This document shows positions 6,874 to 14,497 of a stretch of 55,530 bases of DNA, piece after piece. The translations under genes were made by a program, and so were the position numbers. Below the pieces are notes generated by a model that ran no database searches, was not told the DNA's origin, and worked only from the letters and a program-made list of their open reading frames with translations. How positions within the stretch are numbered: position 1 is the stretch's first letter; each line of letters begins with the position of its first letter. The DNA lies in the NCBI RefSeq assembly GCF_023227905.1, contig NZ_JALOCF010000026.1:1-55530 (forward strand), given 5' to 3'. Origin of the DNA: Methylobacter sp. (GTDB lineage Bacteria > Pseudomonadota > Gammaproteobacteria > Methylococcales > Methylomonadaceae).

Positions 6874-8133
6874 ATGCCATTTACCACCCTCGGTTTATCT
6901 GACCCACTGCTGCGCGCCATTGCCGACGCCGGTTATACCACGCCATCCCCGATCCAGTCGCAAGCTATTCCCGCCGTTTTAAAAGGCCATGATGTCCTGG
7001 CTGCGGCACAAACTGGGACAGGGAAGACAGCGGGATTCACCCTACCGATCCTGCACCGCTTATCACAAAAGTCTTATAACAATAACCGGCCGGTCAGGGT
7101 ATTAATCCTGACCCCAACCAGAGAACTTGCTGCGCAAATAGGCGAATCGGTCAGTAAGTATGGGGCGCATTTGCATCCCCGTTTAAAATCCGAAGTCGTG
7201 TTTGGCGGGGTAAAAATCAACCCGCAGATGATGAGATTAAGAGGCGGCGTCGATATACTGGTCGCCACGCCAGGTCGACTTTTAGATTTGGTCAACCAAA
7301 ATGCGGTCAAGCTCGATCAGGTAGAAACACTGATACTTGATGAAGCCGACCGCATGCTGGACATGGGCTTCATCCGGGACATCCGTAAAATTATCGCCTT
7401 ACTGCCGAAAAAGCGCCAAAACCTGTTGTTTTCGGCGACCTTTTCAGAAGACATTCGTAAACTCACCACAGGGCTTCTGGTTAATCCGATAAAAATCGAA
7501 GTTGCTCCGCGCAACACCGCCGCGGAACTGGTCGAGCAAATCGCTTATCTGGTTAATAAAGCCAACAAAACCGAGCTGCTCTGTCACTTGATAAAACAAA
7601 ATAACTGGCAGCAGGTTTTGGTATTCACTACCACTAAGCACGGCGCAAACCGGCTCACCGAAAAACTCAACAAAATCGATATCAAGGCCGCCGCAATACA
7701 CGGCAATAAAAGCCAGGGCGCCAGAACCAGTGCATTGGCTGGCTTTAAGGCCGGTGAAATCAGAGTGTTGGTAGCAACCGATGTGGCGGCTCGCGGCATT
7801 GATATTAACCTGTTGCCTCATGTGGTCAATTTTGAATTGCCCCGCGCTGCGGAAGATTACGTGCATAGAATCGGCCGCACCGGACGCGCAGGCGAGGAAG
7901 GCCAAGCCATCTCATTGGTATCGCATGATGAATACAGTAGTTTGAGATTGGTTGAAAAACTGATCGGCAAGGAAATTAAACGCGAACAAATTACCGGTTT
8001 TGAGGCGTCCGCAATTGCACCGCCGATGCCTCCGGAACCGCCACGAGGCCCGCGTCCTGCCAGAAACTCAAGCCAGCGCCGCAAACCCGCCGGCAACCAA
8101 GCCAGTCAAAAGCCTAGAGCAAAAAGCGCTTAG
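6874..8133 (+). CDS. rhlE: DEAD-box ATP-dependent RNA helicase RhlE
   Basis: 419 aa. Helicase motifs in order: Q motif (F3, PSPIQ with Q28), Walker A AQTGTGKT (45-52), PTRELAAQI, TPGRLLDL, DEAD (156-159), SAT in LLFSATFS, ATDVAARGID, and HRIGRTGRAG from His331. The basic, Pro/Arg-rich tail (last ~45 residues) is typical of RhlE, which unwinds short RNA duplexes in ribosome assembly and RNA turnover. It converges on dbpA, 42 bases apart, with a hairpin between them. RhlE rather than SrmB or RhlB is judged from the N-terminus and tail. Confidence 0.88.
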   Translation: MPFTTLGLSDPLLRAIADAGYTTPSPIQSQAIPAVLKGHDVLAAAQTGTGKTAGFTLPILHRLSQKSYNNNRPVRVLILTPTRELAAQIGESVSKYGAHLHPRLKSEVVFGGVKINPQMMRLRGGVDILVATPGRLLDLVNQNAVKLDQVETLILDEADRMLDMGFIRDIRKIIALLPKKRQNLLFSATFSEDIRKLTTGLLVNPIKIEVAPRNTAAELVEQIAYLVNKANKTELLCHLIKQNNWQQVLVFTTTKHGANRLTEKLNKIDIKAAAIHGNKSQGARTSALAGFKAGEIRVLVATDVAARGIDINLLPHVVNFELPRAAEDYVHRIGRTGRAGEEGQAISLVSHDEYSSLRLVEKLIGKEIKREQITGFEASAIAPPMPPEPPRGPRPARNSSQRRKPAGNQASQKPRAKSA

Positions 8134-8145
8134 CTTCTTGCTCAA

Positions 8146-8171
8146 GTCGGGTTACGTTGTGCTAACCCGAC
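8146..8171. terminator. hairpin between convergent rhlE and dbpA
   Basis: A perfect 9-base stem GTCGGGTTA/TAACCCGAC with an 8-base loop. No T-run follows on either strand, so it may act as a weak bidirectional terminator or be a dispersed repeat. Its sequence resembles a GTCGGGTTA...TAACCCGAC hairpin that I recall from many bacterial intergenic regions. Confidence 0.5.
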
Positions 8172-8175
8172 AACC

Positions 8176-9564
8176 TCATCCCCATTGGGATTTGCGAACG
8201 TTAAAATTGCGTCCCTTTATTTTGCCGTTCCTTAAGCAAGCCAAGGCCTTGTCGACGCTATCACGTTTGATAGCCACGTAGGCATGGGCATCAAAAATAT
8301 CAATTTTGCCCACTTCACTGCCTTCGATTCCCGCTTCGCCGGTTAACGCGCCCAATATATCTCCCGGACGTACTTTATTCTTGCGCCCGCCGTCTATCCA
8401 TAAGGTCACCATCGGCGCTTCGAAGCGCAGCTCTAAGCTCATCTGGAACGGCGCAACTTCATCCCATTTAGCGGGAGTATTTTGATACTCTTCAATCGTC
8501 TTAACCCGGTTTAATTCCTTTTCCGTGCATAAGCTTAACGCCAAACCTTTTTTACCGGCGCGGCCGGTGCGCCCGACTCGATGTACGTAAATTTCAGGAT
8601 CCCAAGGCAATTCATAATTAATCACCGCCTGCATATCCTTAATATCAAGGCCCCGCGCAGCAACGTCTGTCGCCACCAGCACCGAGCAGCTCTTGTTGGC
8701 AAAACGCACCAACACCTGATCCCGATGCTTTTGCTCTAAATCGCCATGCAGCGCCTGGACCGAGAAGCCGCTGTTTTCAAGCGCACTCGCCACGTCTTGG
8801 CAATCTCTTTTGGTATTGCAAAAGACCACGGTTGATTCAGGGCGGTAATAGGATAAAAGATAGCCCAGCGCGTTTGTCCTTTTCGACTTTTCTACCTGAT
8901 AAAAACGCTGCTCGATATCGCTGTCGTGATGGCTGGTTTCGATGCTGACGGAAACCGGCTTAAACTGGAATTTTTGACTCATCTCCCGAATAGGATCGGC
9001 GTAAGTCGCCGAGAACAGCAAGGTTTGCCGATGTGTCGGTGCGTATGAGATCACGTCGGTAATGGCCTCTTCAAAGCCCATATCCAGCATTCGGTCCGCC
9101 TCATCCAGCACCAATACTTTGAGATTACTCAAGCGTAAACTGCGTTTGCGCAGATGTTCCTGTAACCGTCCAGGGGTACCAACAACAACATGGACACCAT
9201 GCTCCAACGAACCCAGTTGTGGCCCGAAAGGCACGCCGCCACATAAGGTCAGTACCTTAATGTTTTGCGTAAATCGGGCCAATCTACGAATCTCCTTGCA
9301 AACCTGATCGGCAAGCTCCCGGGTCGGGCAAACCACCATCGCCTGAACCCTGAAACTGTTCAAGTCCAGCTTGGACAACAGTCCAATGCCAAAAGCGGCG
9401 GTTTTGCCGCTGCCGGTTTTGGCTTGCGCTATCACATCCCGGCCCTCAAGAATATGCGGCAGGCTTTCCGCCTGGATAGGCGTTAAATGGGTGTATCCCA
9501 GGGATTCGATGTTTTCAAGCAGGGCGGGTTTTAAAGCTAGGGAGGAAAATTTGGCAGTGTTCAC
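8176..9564 (-). CDS. dbpA: ATP-dependent RNA helicase DbpA
   Basis: 462 aa from a GTG start at 9564 with an AAGAG ribosome site. Motifs: LTPIQ (27-31), Walker A AKTGSGKT (48-55), PTRELADQV, TPGRLQEHL, DEADRMLDMGF, FSATYA, ATDVAARGLDI, HRVGRTGRAG. The last ~75 residues (from VTLWIDGGRKNKVRPGDILG to FNVRKSQWG) form the DbpA RNA-binding domain, which targets the enzyme to hairpin 92 of 23S rRNA for large-subunit assembly. That C-terminal domain separates it from RhlE. Confidence 0.94.
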   Translation of the reverse strand: MNTAKFSSLALKPALLENIESLGYTHLTPIQAESLPHILEGRDVIAQAKTGSGKTAAFGIGLLSKLDLNSFRVQAMVVCPTRELADQVCKEIRRLARFTQNIKVLTLCGGVPFGPQLGSLEHGVHVVVGTPGRLQEHLRKRSLRLSNLKVLVLDEADRMLDMGFEEAITDVISYAPTHRQTLLFSATYADPIREMSQKFQFKPVSVSIETSHHDSDIEQRFYQVEKSKRTNALGYLLSYYRPESTVVFCNTKRDCQDVASALENSGFSVQALHGDLEQKHRDQVLVRFANKSCSVLVATDVAARGLDIKDMQAVINYELPWDPEIYVHRVGRTGRAGKKGLALSLCTEKELNRVKTIEEYQNTPAKWDEVAPFQMSLELRFEAPMVTLWIDGGRKNKVRPGDILGALTGEAGIEGSEVGKIDIFDAHAYVAIKRDSVDKALACLRNGKIKGRNFNVRKSQWG

Positions 9565-9682
9565 AAAGACTCTTTATGTTGACGCAAATGGCGGCGAACT
9601 GCCGTCATTCAATCGCTTATGATACCAGATACGGGACATTTAAGCCGGACAAGGTTGATTTTTCAGTATAAATTCAATCTGG

Positions 9683-10177
9683 GGGATGCAGAGACGGCAT
9701 TCCCATGCCGAAGAGATTGTGAAAGTATTATCCAAATCAGGCTGAAAGGGTTATTTACCACAGAGAACACGAACGACTGCACGGACGCAGGAGGTAGAGC
9801 AACGCATGGAGCAGTTGCCGAGGACACAGAGAAAATAATCTCATTAATTGAATATATTAAAAACTCCGTGTTCTCGGCAATTGCTCCTGCATTGCCTACA
9901 CGGATGTAGGTACTTAGCGTGAGCACGACTGCACGGATGCAGGAGGTAGAGCAACGCAGGAGCAGTTGCCGAGGAGCGAAAGCTGCGCCTAGAGCGCCTA
10001 CTGTTGGTGCTCTCGATTGCTGTTCCCGACGCAATTCTACCTCCCCCATCCTTGGGGTCGTACCTCCTGCATAACCCACAGGGATGTGGGGAATGCAGAG
10101 AAATGACAGGATCATTTCCTGTCCGTGCAGTCGTCTGTGCCCTCCGTGGTTAGTCTCTTTAATCGAATACTTTCACA
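9683..10177. repeat. mosaic of inverted hairpin repeats with NGGA loops
   Basis: This fills most of the 663-base gap between dbpA and lpxA. Five perfect hairpins and one with a single mismatch occur, all with a 5-6 base stem and an NGGA loop when read on the proper strand. They are CGGCAT/ATGCCG (9695-9710, minus), CTGCA/CGCAG with one mismatch (near 9777-9790), CCTACA/TGTAGG (9895-9910), CTGCA/TGCAG (near 9929-9942), CCCCA/TGGGG (10044-10057, minus) and CCCACA/TGTGGG (10075-10090). Copies of GAGGTAGAGCAACGC and GAGCAGTTGCCGAG follow several of them. A 12-base inverted repeat TGTGAAAGTATT bounds the core at 9718-9729 and 10166-10177. No convincing gene lies inside. Confidence 0.75.
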
Positions 10178-10227
10178 GCCTCCGAAACATGGGAATAAAA
10201 CACAACAATTATTCTAATGATAGCTGG

Positions 10228-11001
10228 CTAACCCGACACATCGACAAAGCCATGCAAGCCGCGTTTGGACTTAACCGCCAGCCAGTCCTTCAATTGCTTT
10301 AACTCTTCGGTTTCTTCCAGACCATCCAGGCTTTGTTTGTTTTTCAACAACCGGAATGCCGACGACAGCACTTTATAGCGCTCACCGGTAATGCCTGCTC
10401 GCCTTAGCCCGACGGTATTTAACTTGTAATGCCGGGCGGGGCGTCCGCCAATCAGCATAAAGGGAATGACGTCCATATTCAGGCCGGTTGTACCTTGCAC
10501 TATCGCATACGAACCGATCCGACAAAACTGGTGTGCGACCACAGCCCCGCCGATGAAAACATTATTGCCGACCTCGACGAAGCCGCCGATCGCGACATTA
10601 TTGGCAAATATCGTGTTATTCCCAACTATGCAGTCATGCGCGACATGGCTGTTGTTCATAAAAAAACAGCCTGAGCCGATACGCGTCTCGGCATGTTCTT
10701 TGGAGGCTCGGTGAGCGGTAAAACCTTCCCTGAAAACATTATTGTCGCCGCAGATAAGCCAGGAAACCGTTTCCGGCTTAAAGCTGGTATCTTGCGGCAA
10801 TCCGCCCAATACGGCATGCGGATGTAAAATATTGCCGTCACCCATTTTCACATGACTGTGCACTACGGCATGAGCGCCTACTTGACAATTAGCACCCAGC
10901 TGCGCACCTGTTTCAATAACGGCAAAAGGCCCTACCGTAATATTGTCCCCCAGTAATGCATCCGGTGCTATATATGCGGTCGGGTGAATATTTTGAGCCA
11001 T
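10228..11001 (-). CDS. lpxA: LpxA-family acyl-ACP--UDP-GlcNAc O-acyltransferase
   Basis: 257 aa, the usual LpxA length. The N-terminal two thirds show left-handed beta-helix hexapeptide repeats (VGPFAVIE, LGANCQVGAHAVV and so on). The catalytic-type motif NNSHVAHDC carries H119 and H122, equivalent to the LpxA active-site region, and the C-terminus is helical. The enzyme would add the first acyl chain in lipid A synthesis in the cytoplasm. It does not sit in the usual lpxD-fabZ-lpxA-lpxB cluster but 3 bases after xerD, so it may be a paralogue with a different acyl or sugar preference. Confidence 0.82.
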   Translation of the reverse strand: MAQNIHPTAYIAPDALLGDNITVGPFAVIETGAQLGANCQVGAHAVVHSHVKMGDGNILHPHAVLGGLPQDTSFKPETVSWLICGDNNVFREGFTAHRASKEHAETRIGSGCFFMNNSHVAHDCIVGNNTIFANNVAIGGFVEVGNNVFIGGAVVAHQFCRIGSYAIVQGTTGLNMDVIPFMLIGGRPARHYKLNTVGLRRAGITGERYKVLSSAFRLLKNKQSLDGLEETEELKQLKDWLAVKSKRGLHGFVDVSG

Positions 11002-11004
11002 CTT

Positions 11005-11889
11005 TTATCCTCTTGGATGATATTTTGAATGTAGTTCTTTTAGTCTTTCGCGGGCAATATGGGTATAGATTTGTGTGGTCGATAAATCCGAATGTCCCAA
11101 CAATAGCTGTACTACGCGCAAGTCGGCACCATGGTTTAACAAATGCGTGGCAAAAGCATGCCTTAAGGTATGCGGCGACAACTCTTTGTTGATCCCGGCT
11201 TTTTTCGCATGACGTTTGATAATATGCCAGAAAGCCTGCCTTGTCATACTGTCGGCCCGGTTGGTGACGAACAAATAGTCGCATTGATGTTCGCCTAGAA
11301 TGGTCTTTCTAGCCTGGCTCATATAACTCTCCAGCCAGCTCATGGCTTCCTCGCCGACCGGCACTAACCGTTCCTTGTTGCCCTTGCCGATGATTCTGAC
11401 CACGCCTTGCCGGAAGCTGATCTGTTCAAACTTTAAATTGACCAGTTCCGATACTCTAAGCCCTGTAGCATAAAGCATTTCCAACATGGTTCTATCCCTG
11501 AAGCCCAGCGCATTGGTAATCTCAGGTGCATCCAGCAATAATTCAACATCCTGTTCAGATAGCGATGTCGGCAATGGTTGACCGATGTGGGGCGATTCTA
11601 TCAATGCGGTTGGATCGATTTTGATGTTGTTTTCGCGGATGTAATAGCCATAAAATCGCCGCAAGCTGGACAAAATACGCGCTGAAGACCTATTGCCTAT
11701 GCCTTCTTTATAACGACTGGCAAGAAAGCTTGATAATTCTGCGCCATCAACTTCCAGCATGGATTTTCCGGCCAACCATTTGGCAAAAATCCTTAAATCA
11801 CTACCGTAGGCCGAGAGCGTATTCTCACTCAAACCCTGCTCTACCCAGACTGCGTCTAGAAACTGGTCTATCAAAACGGTTGCGTTCAT
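11005..11889 (-). CDS. xerD: site-specific tyrosine recombinase XerD
   Basis: 294 aa, standard Xer size. An N-terminal SAM-like core-binding domain (~1-90) precedes the catalytic domain with R145 (ATGLRVSEL), K169 (IGKGNKERLVP), H240 and R243 (HTLRHAFATHLL), H266 (LLGHSDLSTTQIYTH) and nucleophile Y275. With XerC it resolves chromosome dimers at dif under FtsK control. It overlaps ogt by 4 bases and is followed after 3 bases by lpxA. XerD rather than XerC is judged from the GLRVSEL and HSDLSTTQIYTH wording. Confidence 0.88.
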   Translation of the reverse strand: MNATVLIDQFLDAVWVEQGLSENTLSAYGSDLRIFAKWLAGKSMLEVDGAELSSFLASRYKEGIGNRSSARILSSLRRFYGYYIRENNIKIDPTALIESPHIGQPLPTSLSEQDVELLLDAPEITNALGFRDRTMLEMLYATGLRVSELVNLKFEQISFRQGVVRIIGKGNKERLVPVGEEAMSWLESYMSQARKTILGEHQCDYLFVTNRADSMTRQAFWHIIKRHAKKAGINKELSPHTLRHAFATHLLNHGADLRVVQLLLGHSDLSTTQIYTHIARERLKELHSKYHPRG

Positions 11890-12371
11890 TTCTTATGGCT
11901 TGCTTCAAATTCCAGTAATTTGCATTTTATTGCCATCAAATCGCCTTCGGTTTTTCCGCAATAGCCGCCCATACCTGAAGCGGAAACCACTCGGTGACAA
12001 GGAATGATGAGCGCAAATGGATTGTCTCTACATGCATTACCGACTGCCCGAGCTGATGAGCCTATTTTTTTTGCCAATTCAGAATAAGTTACAGTCTCAC
12101 CCAAAGGTATTTGGCAAAGCGCAGCCCAAACCCGGTTTCTGTAGTTACTACCTTGCTTTAACAGTTTAACGTTAATGGGTTTATCGACATCCCGCCAATA
12201 CTGATTTAATTCATGCTCATCGGATTGATTCGAATAATCATCCAGCACCCAGTCCGTTTTGGTAATTACACCTTGCTGGCTATATAACACAAGCTGTCCT
12301 GCCGGCGTCTGAAGCCTTGCAATCTCTTCAACTCCCGAGCATTTTTCTACCCATTGAATTACAAATGACAT
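11886..12371 (-). CDS. ogt: methylated-DNA--protein-cysteine methyltransferase
   Basis: 161 aa. The C-terminal domain carries the suicide-cysteine motif PCHRV (C125), preceded by the helix-turn-helix region RAVGNACRDNPF and the YSELAKKIG segment. It repairs O6-alkylguanine by transferring the alkyl group to its own Cys. No Ada zinc domain is present, so it is Ogt/MGMT type. It is the first gene of ogt-xerD-lpxA; its stop overlaps the xerD start (ATGA). Confidence 0.9.
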   Translation of the reverse strand: MSFVIQWVEKCSGVEEIARLQTPAGQLVLYSQQGVITKTDWVLDDYSNQSDEHELNQYWRDVDKPINVKLLKQGSNYRNRVWAALCQIPLGETVTYSELAKKIGSSARAVGNACRDNPFALIIPCHRVVSASGMGGYCGKTEGDLMAIKCKLLEFEASHKK

Positions 12372-12464
12372 CGAGCGAATCCTGAATGAGTTTAAGCATT
12401 CGGTAAGTATAAAATAAATCTGTAATTTTAAGCTTAAGCAATCAAACTATAAACCGCCAGCCAT

Positions 12465-12493
12465 AAAAAAAGGCAGCTTAAGCTGCCTTTTTT
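12465..12493. terminator. bidirectional terminator after rplS
   Basis: The perfect palindrome GGCAGCTTAAGCTGCC (12472-12487) is flanked by seven A on the left and six T on the right, so it can work on either strand. It ends the rpsP-rimM-trmD-rplS transcript, 22 bases past the rplS stop. Confidence 0.93.
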
Positions 12494-12514
12494 ATTTCAT
12501 GTAAATCAGCTTGA

Positions 12515-12856
12515 TTAAAGTTTTTCTTTAATACGAGCCGCTTTACCAGTCAAATCACGCAAGTAATATAGCTTGGCACGACGAACATCGCCGCGGCGCT
12601 TAACATTAATCTCGCTAATCATTGGACTGTGCGTTTGAAATACACGCTCAACACCGGTACCGTGAGAAATTTTTCTTACTGTGAAAGCTGAGTTTAATCC
12701 GCGATTACGTTTTGCAATTACGATTCCTTCAAAAGCCTGAATTCTTTCACGCTCGCCTTCTTTTACCTTAACTTGCACGACAACTGTGTCACCTGGACCA
12801 AAGTCAGGAATCTGTTTCAGTTGTTCCGCTTCCAATTCATCAATAATATTGCTCAT
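12515..12856 (-). CDS. rplS: 50S ribosomal protein L19
   Basis: 113 aa from the ATG at 12856 (MSNIIDELEAEQLKQIPDFG); an earlier in-frame ATG at 12886 would add ten unconserved residues and overlap trmD. Contains FEGIVIAKRNRGLNSAFTVR and GVERVFQTHSP, typical of L19, which lies at the 30S-50S interface. Last gene of the rpsP operon, followed by a strong terminator. Confidence 0.97.
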   Translation of the reverse strand: MSNIIDELEAEQLKQIPDFGPGDTVVVQVKVKEGERERIQAFEGIVIAKRNRGLNSAFTVRKISHGTGVERVFQTHSPMISEINVKRRGDVRRAKLYYLRDLTGKAARIKEKL

Positions 12857-12869
12857 ACCACACCTTAAT

Positions 12870-13607
12870 TTAAACCAACTCCACAATAAATTCTTTAAGC
12901 AAATTTTCCTGCTCTGCGCTCAAATTCTTTTCTTTCAATAAATCCGGCCGTCTCTGCCAAGTTCGCCCCAAAGCCTGCTTCATTCGCCAGCGGTCTATAT
13001 CAGCGTGGTTGCCACCTAATAAAACCTCCGGCACCGAATGACTATCAACCTGTTCCGGCCGGGTATAGTGCGGGCAATCCAGCAAACCATCGCTGTGCGA
13101 ATCCTGCTGGGCTGAATCCTCATCACCAAGTACGCCTGGCAGTAACCGCGTCACCGCATCAATCACTATCAACGCTGCAAGTTCACCACCGCTGATTACA
13201 TAGTCGCCGATAGACCATTCCTCGTCGCAATCCAGCTCAACAAAGCGCTCATCAATGCCTTCGTATCGGCCCGCAACTAAAATTATCTGCGATACTTTAC
13301 AAGCTTCGGCTAACAATGCCTGCGTAATCGGCTTGCCTTGTGGACTCAAATAAACCACTTTAGTGGTCTCAGAGTCTGCCTGTTTTGCATCACTAACCGC
13401 ATCGTGCAACGGTTGATACTTCATGACCATGCCTGGACCGCCGCCATAGGGACGATCATCAACAGTTCTGTGTCTGTCATGGGTATAATCCCGAGGGTTC
13501 CATACCGACAAACTGACTATCCCGCGTTCAATTGCTCTTCCAGTTACACCGTAACCCGCAGCCGCTGTCACCATTTCCGGAAATAATGTTACAACGTCAA
13601 AACGCAT
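12870..13607 (-). CDS. trmD: tRNA (guanine-37-N1)-methyltransferase TrmD
   Basis: 245 aa. Shows the trefoil-knot SAM site: LSPQGKPITQ, VAGRYEGIDERF and EEWSIGDYVISGGELAAL. The conserved DSHSDGLLDCPHYTRPE and PEVLLGGNHADIDRWR regions follow. It methylates G37 next to the anticodon, preventing +1 frameshifts. In the rpsP-rimM-trmD-rplS operon, 8 bases after rimM. Confidence 0.97.
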   Translation of the reverse strand: MRFDVVTLFPEMVTAAAGYGVTGRAIERGIVSLSVWNPRDYTHDRHRTVDDRPYGGGPGMVMKYQPLHDAVSDAKQADSETTKVVYLSPQGKPITQALLAEACKVSQIILVAGRYEGIDERFVELDCDEEWSIGDYVISGGELAALIVIDAVTRLLPGVLGDEDSAQQDSHSDGLLDCPHYTRPEQVDSHSVPEVLLGGNHADIDRWRMKQALGRTWQRRPDLLKEKNLSAEQENLLKEFIVELV

Positions 13608-13615
13608 GCTGTTAA

Positions 13616-14122
13616 TTAAAACTCAGGATCCCAATCGACAATAATTTTACCGACATTCAGATCAACGTTAATTATCGTTTGTCCCTGTAAAAACGGAATG
13701 ACCCGCTCTCGCTCTCCCTGGACAATGATCACATCATTAGCGCCTGTTTCCAGAAGGCTATCAACCACACCCAACTGAACGCCATCAATGGTTTCAACAT
13801 TCAAACCAATCAAATCGGACCAGTAATATTCGCCTTTAGCAGCTTTGGGCAACTGGTCTTGGGAGATAAAAATGTCCCAGCCCGTCAGGCTTGCAGCTTG
13901 ATCCCTATCATTAACACCAGCCAGTTGAGCGACTATCGTCTTGCCCTGCAGCTGTCCGTCAACAACATTAATTGTTTTCGTCTCGTCGTCTTTTTTCAAC
14001 AACCAAGGAGAATAGGTTAAAATATTTTCCCTAGGATCAGTGAAGGAAAATACCTTAACCCATCCTTTTACACCAAAAACGCCGGAAATCTTTCCAACGC
14101 TTACATGCTGTTGCTTTGACAA
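13616..14122 (-). CDS. rimM: 16S rRNA processing protein RimM
   Basis: 168 aa. N-terminal barrel with VGKISGVFGVKGWVKVFSFT, then a PRC-barrel C-terminal half (YYWSDLIGLNVETIDGVQLG, VIPFLQGQTIINVDLN). RimM helps mature the 3' domain of 16S rRNA and binds S19. The gap to rpsP is 6 bases. Confidence 0.96.
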   Translation of the reverse strand: MSKQQHVSVGKISGVFGVKGWVKVFSFTDPRENILTYSPWLLKKDDETKTINVVDGQLQGKTIVAQLAGVNDRDQAASLTGWDIFISQDQLPKAAKGEYYWSDLIGLNVETIDGVQLGVVDSLLETGANDVIIVQGERERVIPFLQGQTIINVDLNVGKIIVDWDPEF

Positions 14123-14128
14123 CGTAGT

Positions 14129-14380
14129 TTATGCTGCCGCTTTACGTGCGTCTTTAATTAATTTTGCAACGCGTTCAGAAGCCTGTGCGCCATTGGCCTT
14201 CCAATAATCAACGCGGTCGCTATCTAAACGCAATTTTTCTTCATTGCCACGCGCCAACGGATTAAAAAAACCAAGACGTTCAATATAACGACCGTCACGA
14301 CCGCTTCTGCTATCGGTTACTACAACATGGTAGAAAGGACGATTTTTCGCGCCACCTCTAGAAAGACGAATGGTTACCAT
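14129..14380 (-). CDS. rpsP: 30S ribosomal protein S16
   Basis: 83 aa. MVTIRLSRGGAKNRPFYHVV and YIERLGFFNPLARGNEEKLR are diagnostic. First gene of the rpsP-rimM-trmD-rplS operon, with a sigma-70 type promoter upstream. The C-terminus ends with the usual Ala/Lys tail. Confidence 0.97.
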   Translation of the reverse strand: MVTIRLSRGGAKNRPFYHVVVTDSRSGRDGRYIERLGFFNPLARGNEEKLRLDSDRVDYWKANGAQASERVAKLIKDARKAAA

Positions 14381-14422
14381 CTAAGTTCCTCAAAAAACAT
14401 TTAGTCAAAATTTAATCGGCCT

Positions 14423-14450
14423 ATTTTACTCGATTTTCTCTATAAGTAAA
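14423..14450 (-). promoter_or_regulatory. sigma-70 promoter for the rpsP operon
   Basis: On the minus strand TTTACT, a 16-base spacer, then TAAAAT, with the -10 about 43 bases before the rpsP ATG. Fair match; no other good candidate lies in the ffh-rpsP gap. Confidence 0.5.
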
Positions 14451-14497
14451 GAACAACACACATCCCATTGAATAAGCCGCCATTAACGCAACAATAA

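Noticed and set aside
9663..10115. 150-residue minus-strand ORF between dbpA and lpxA
   Set aside because: It is made almost wholly of the hairpin repeats (APTVGALGA-type words) and has no domain or ribosome site; I treat it as repeat read-through.
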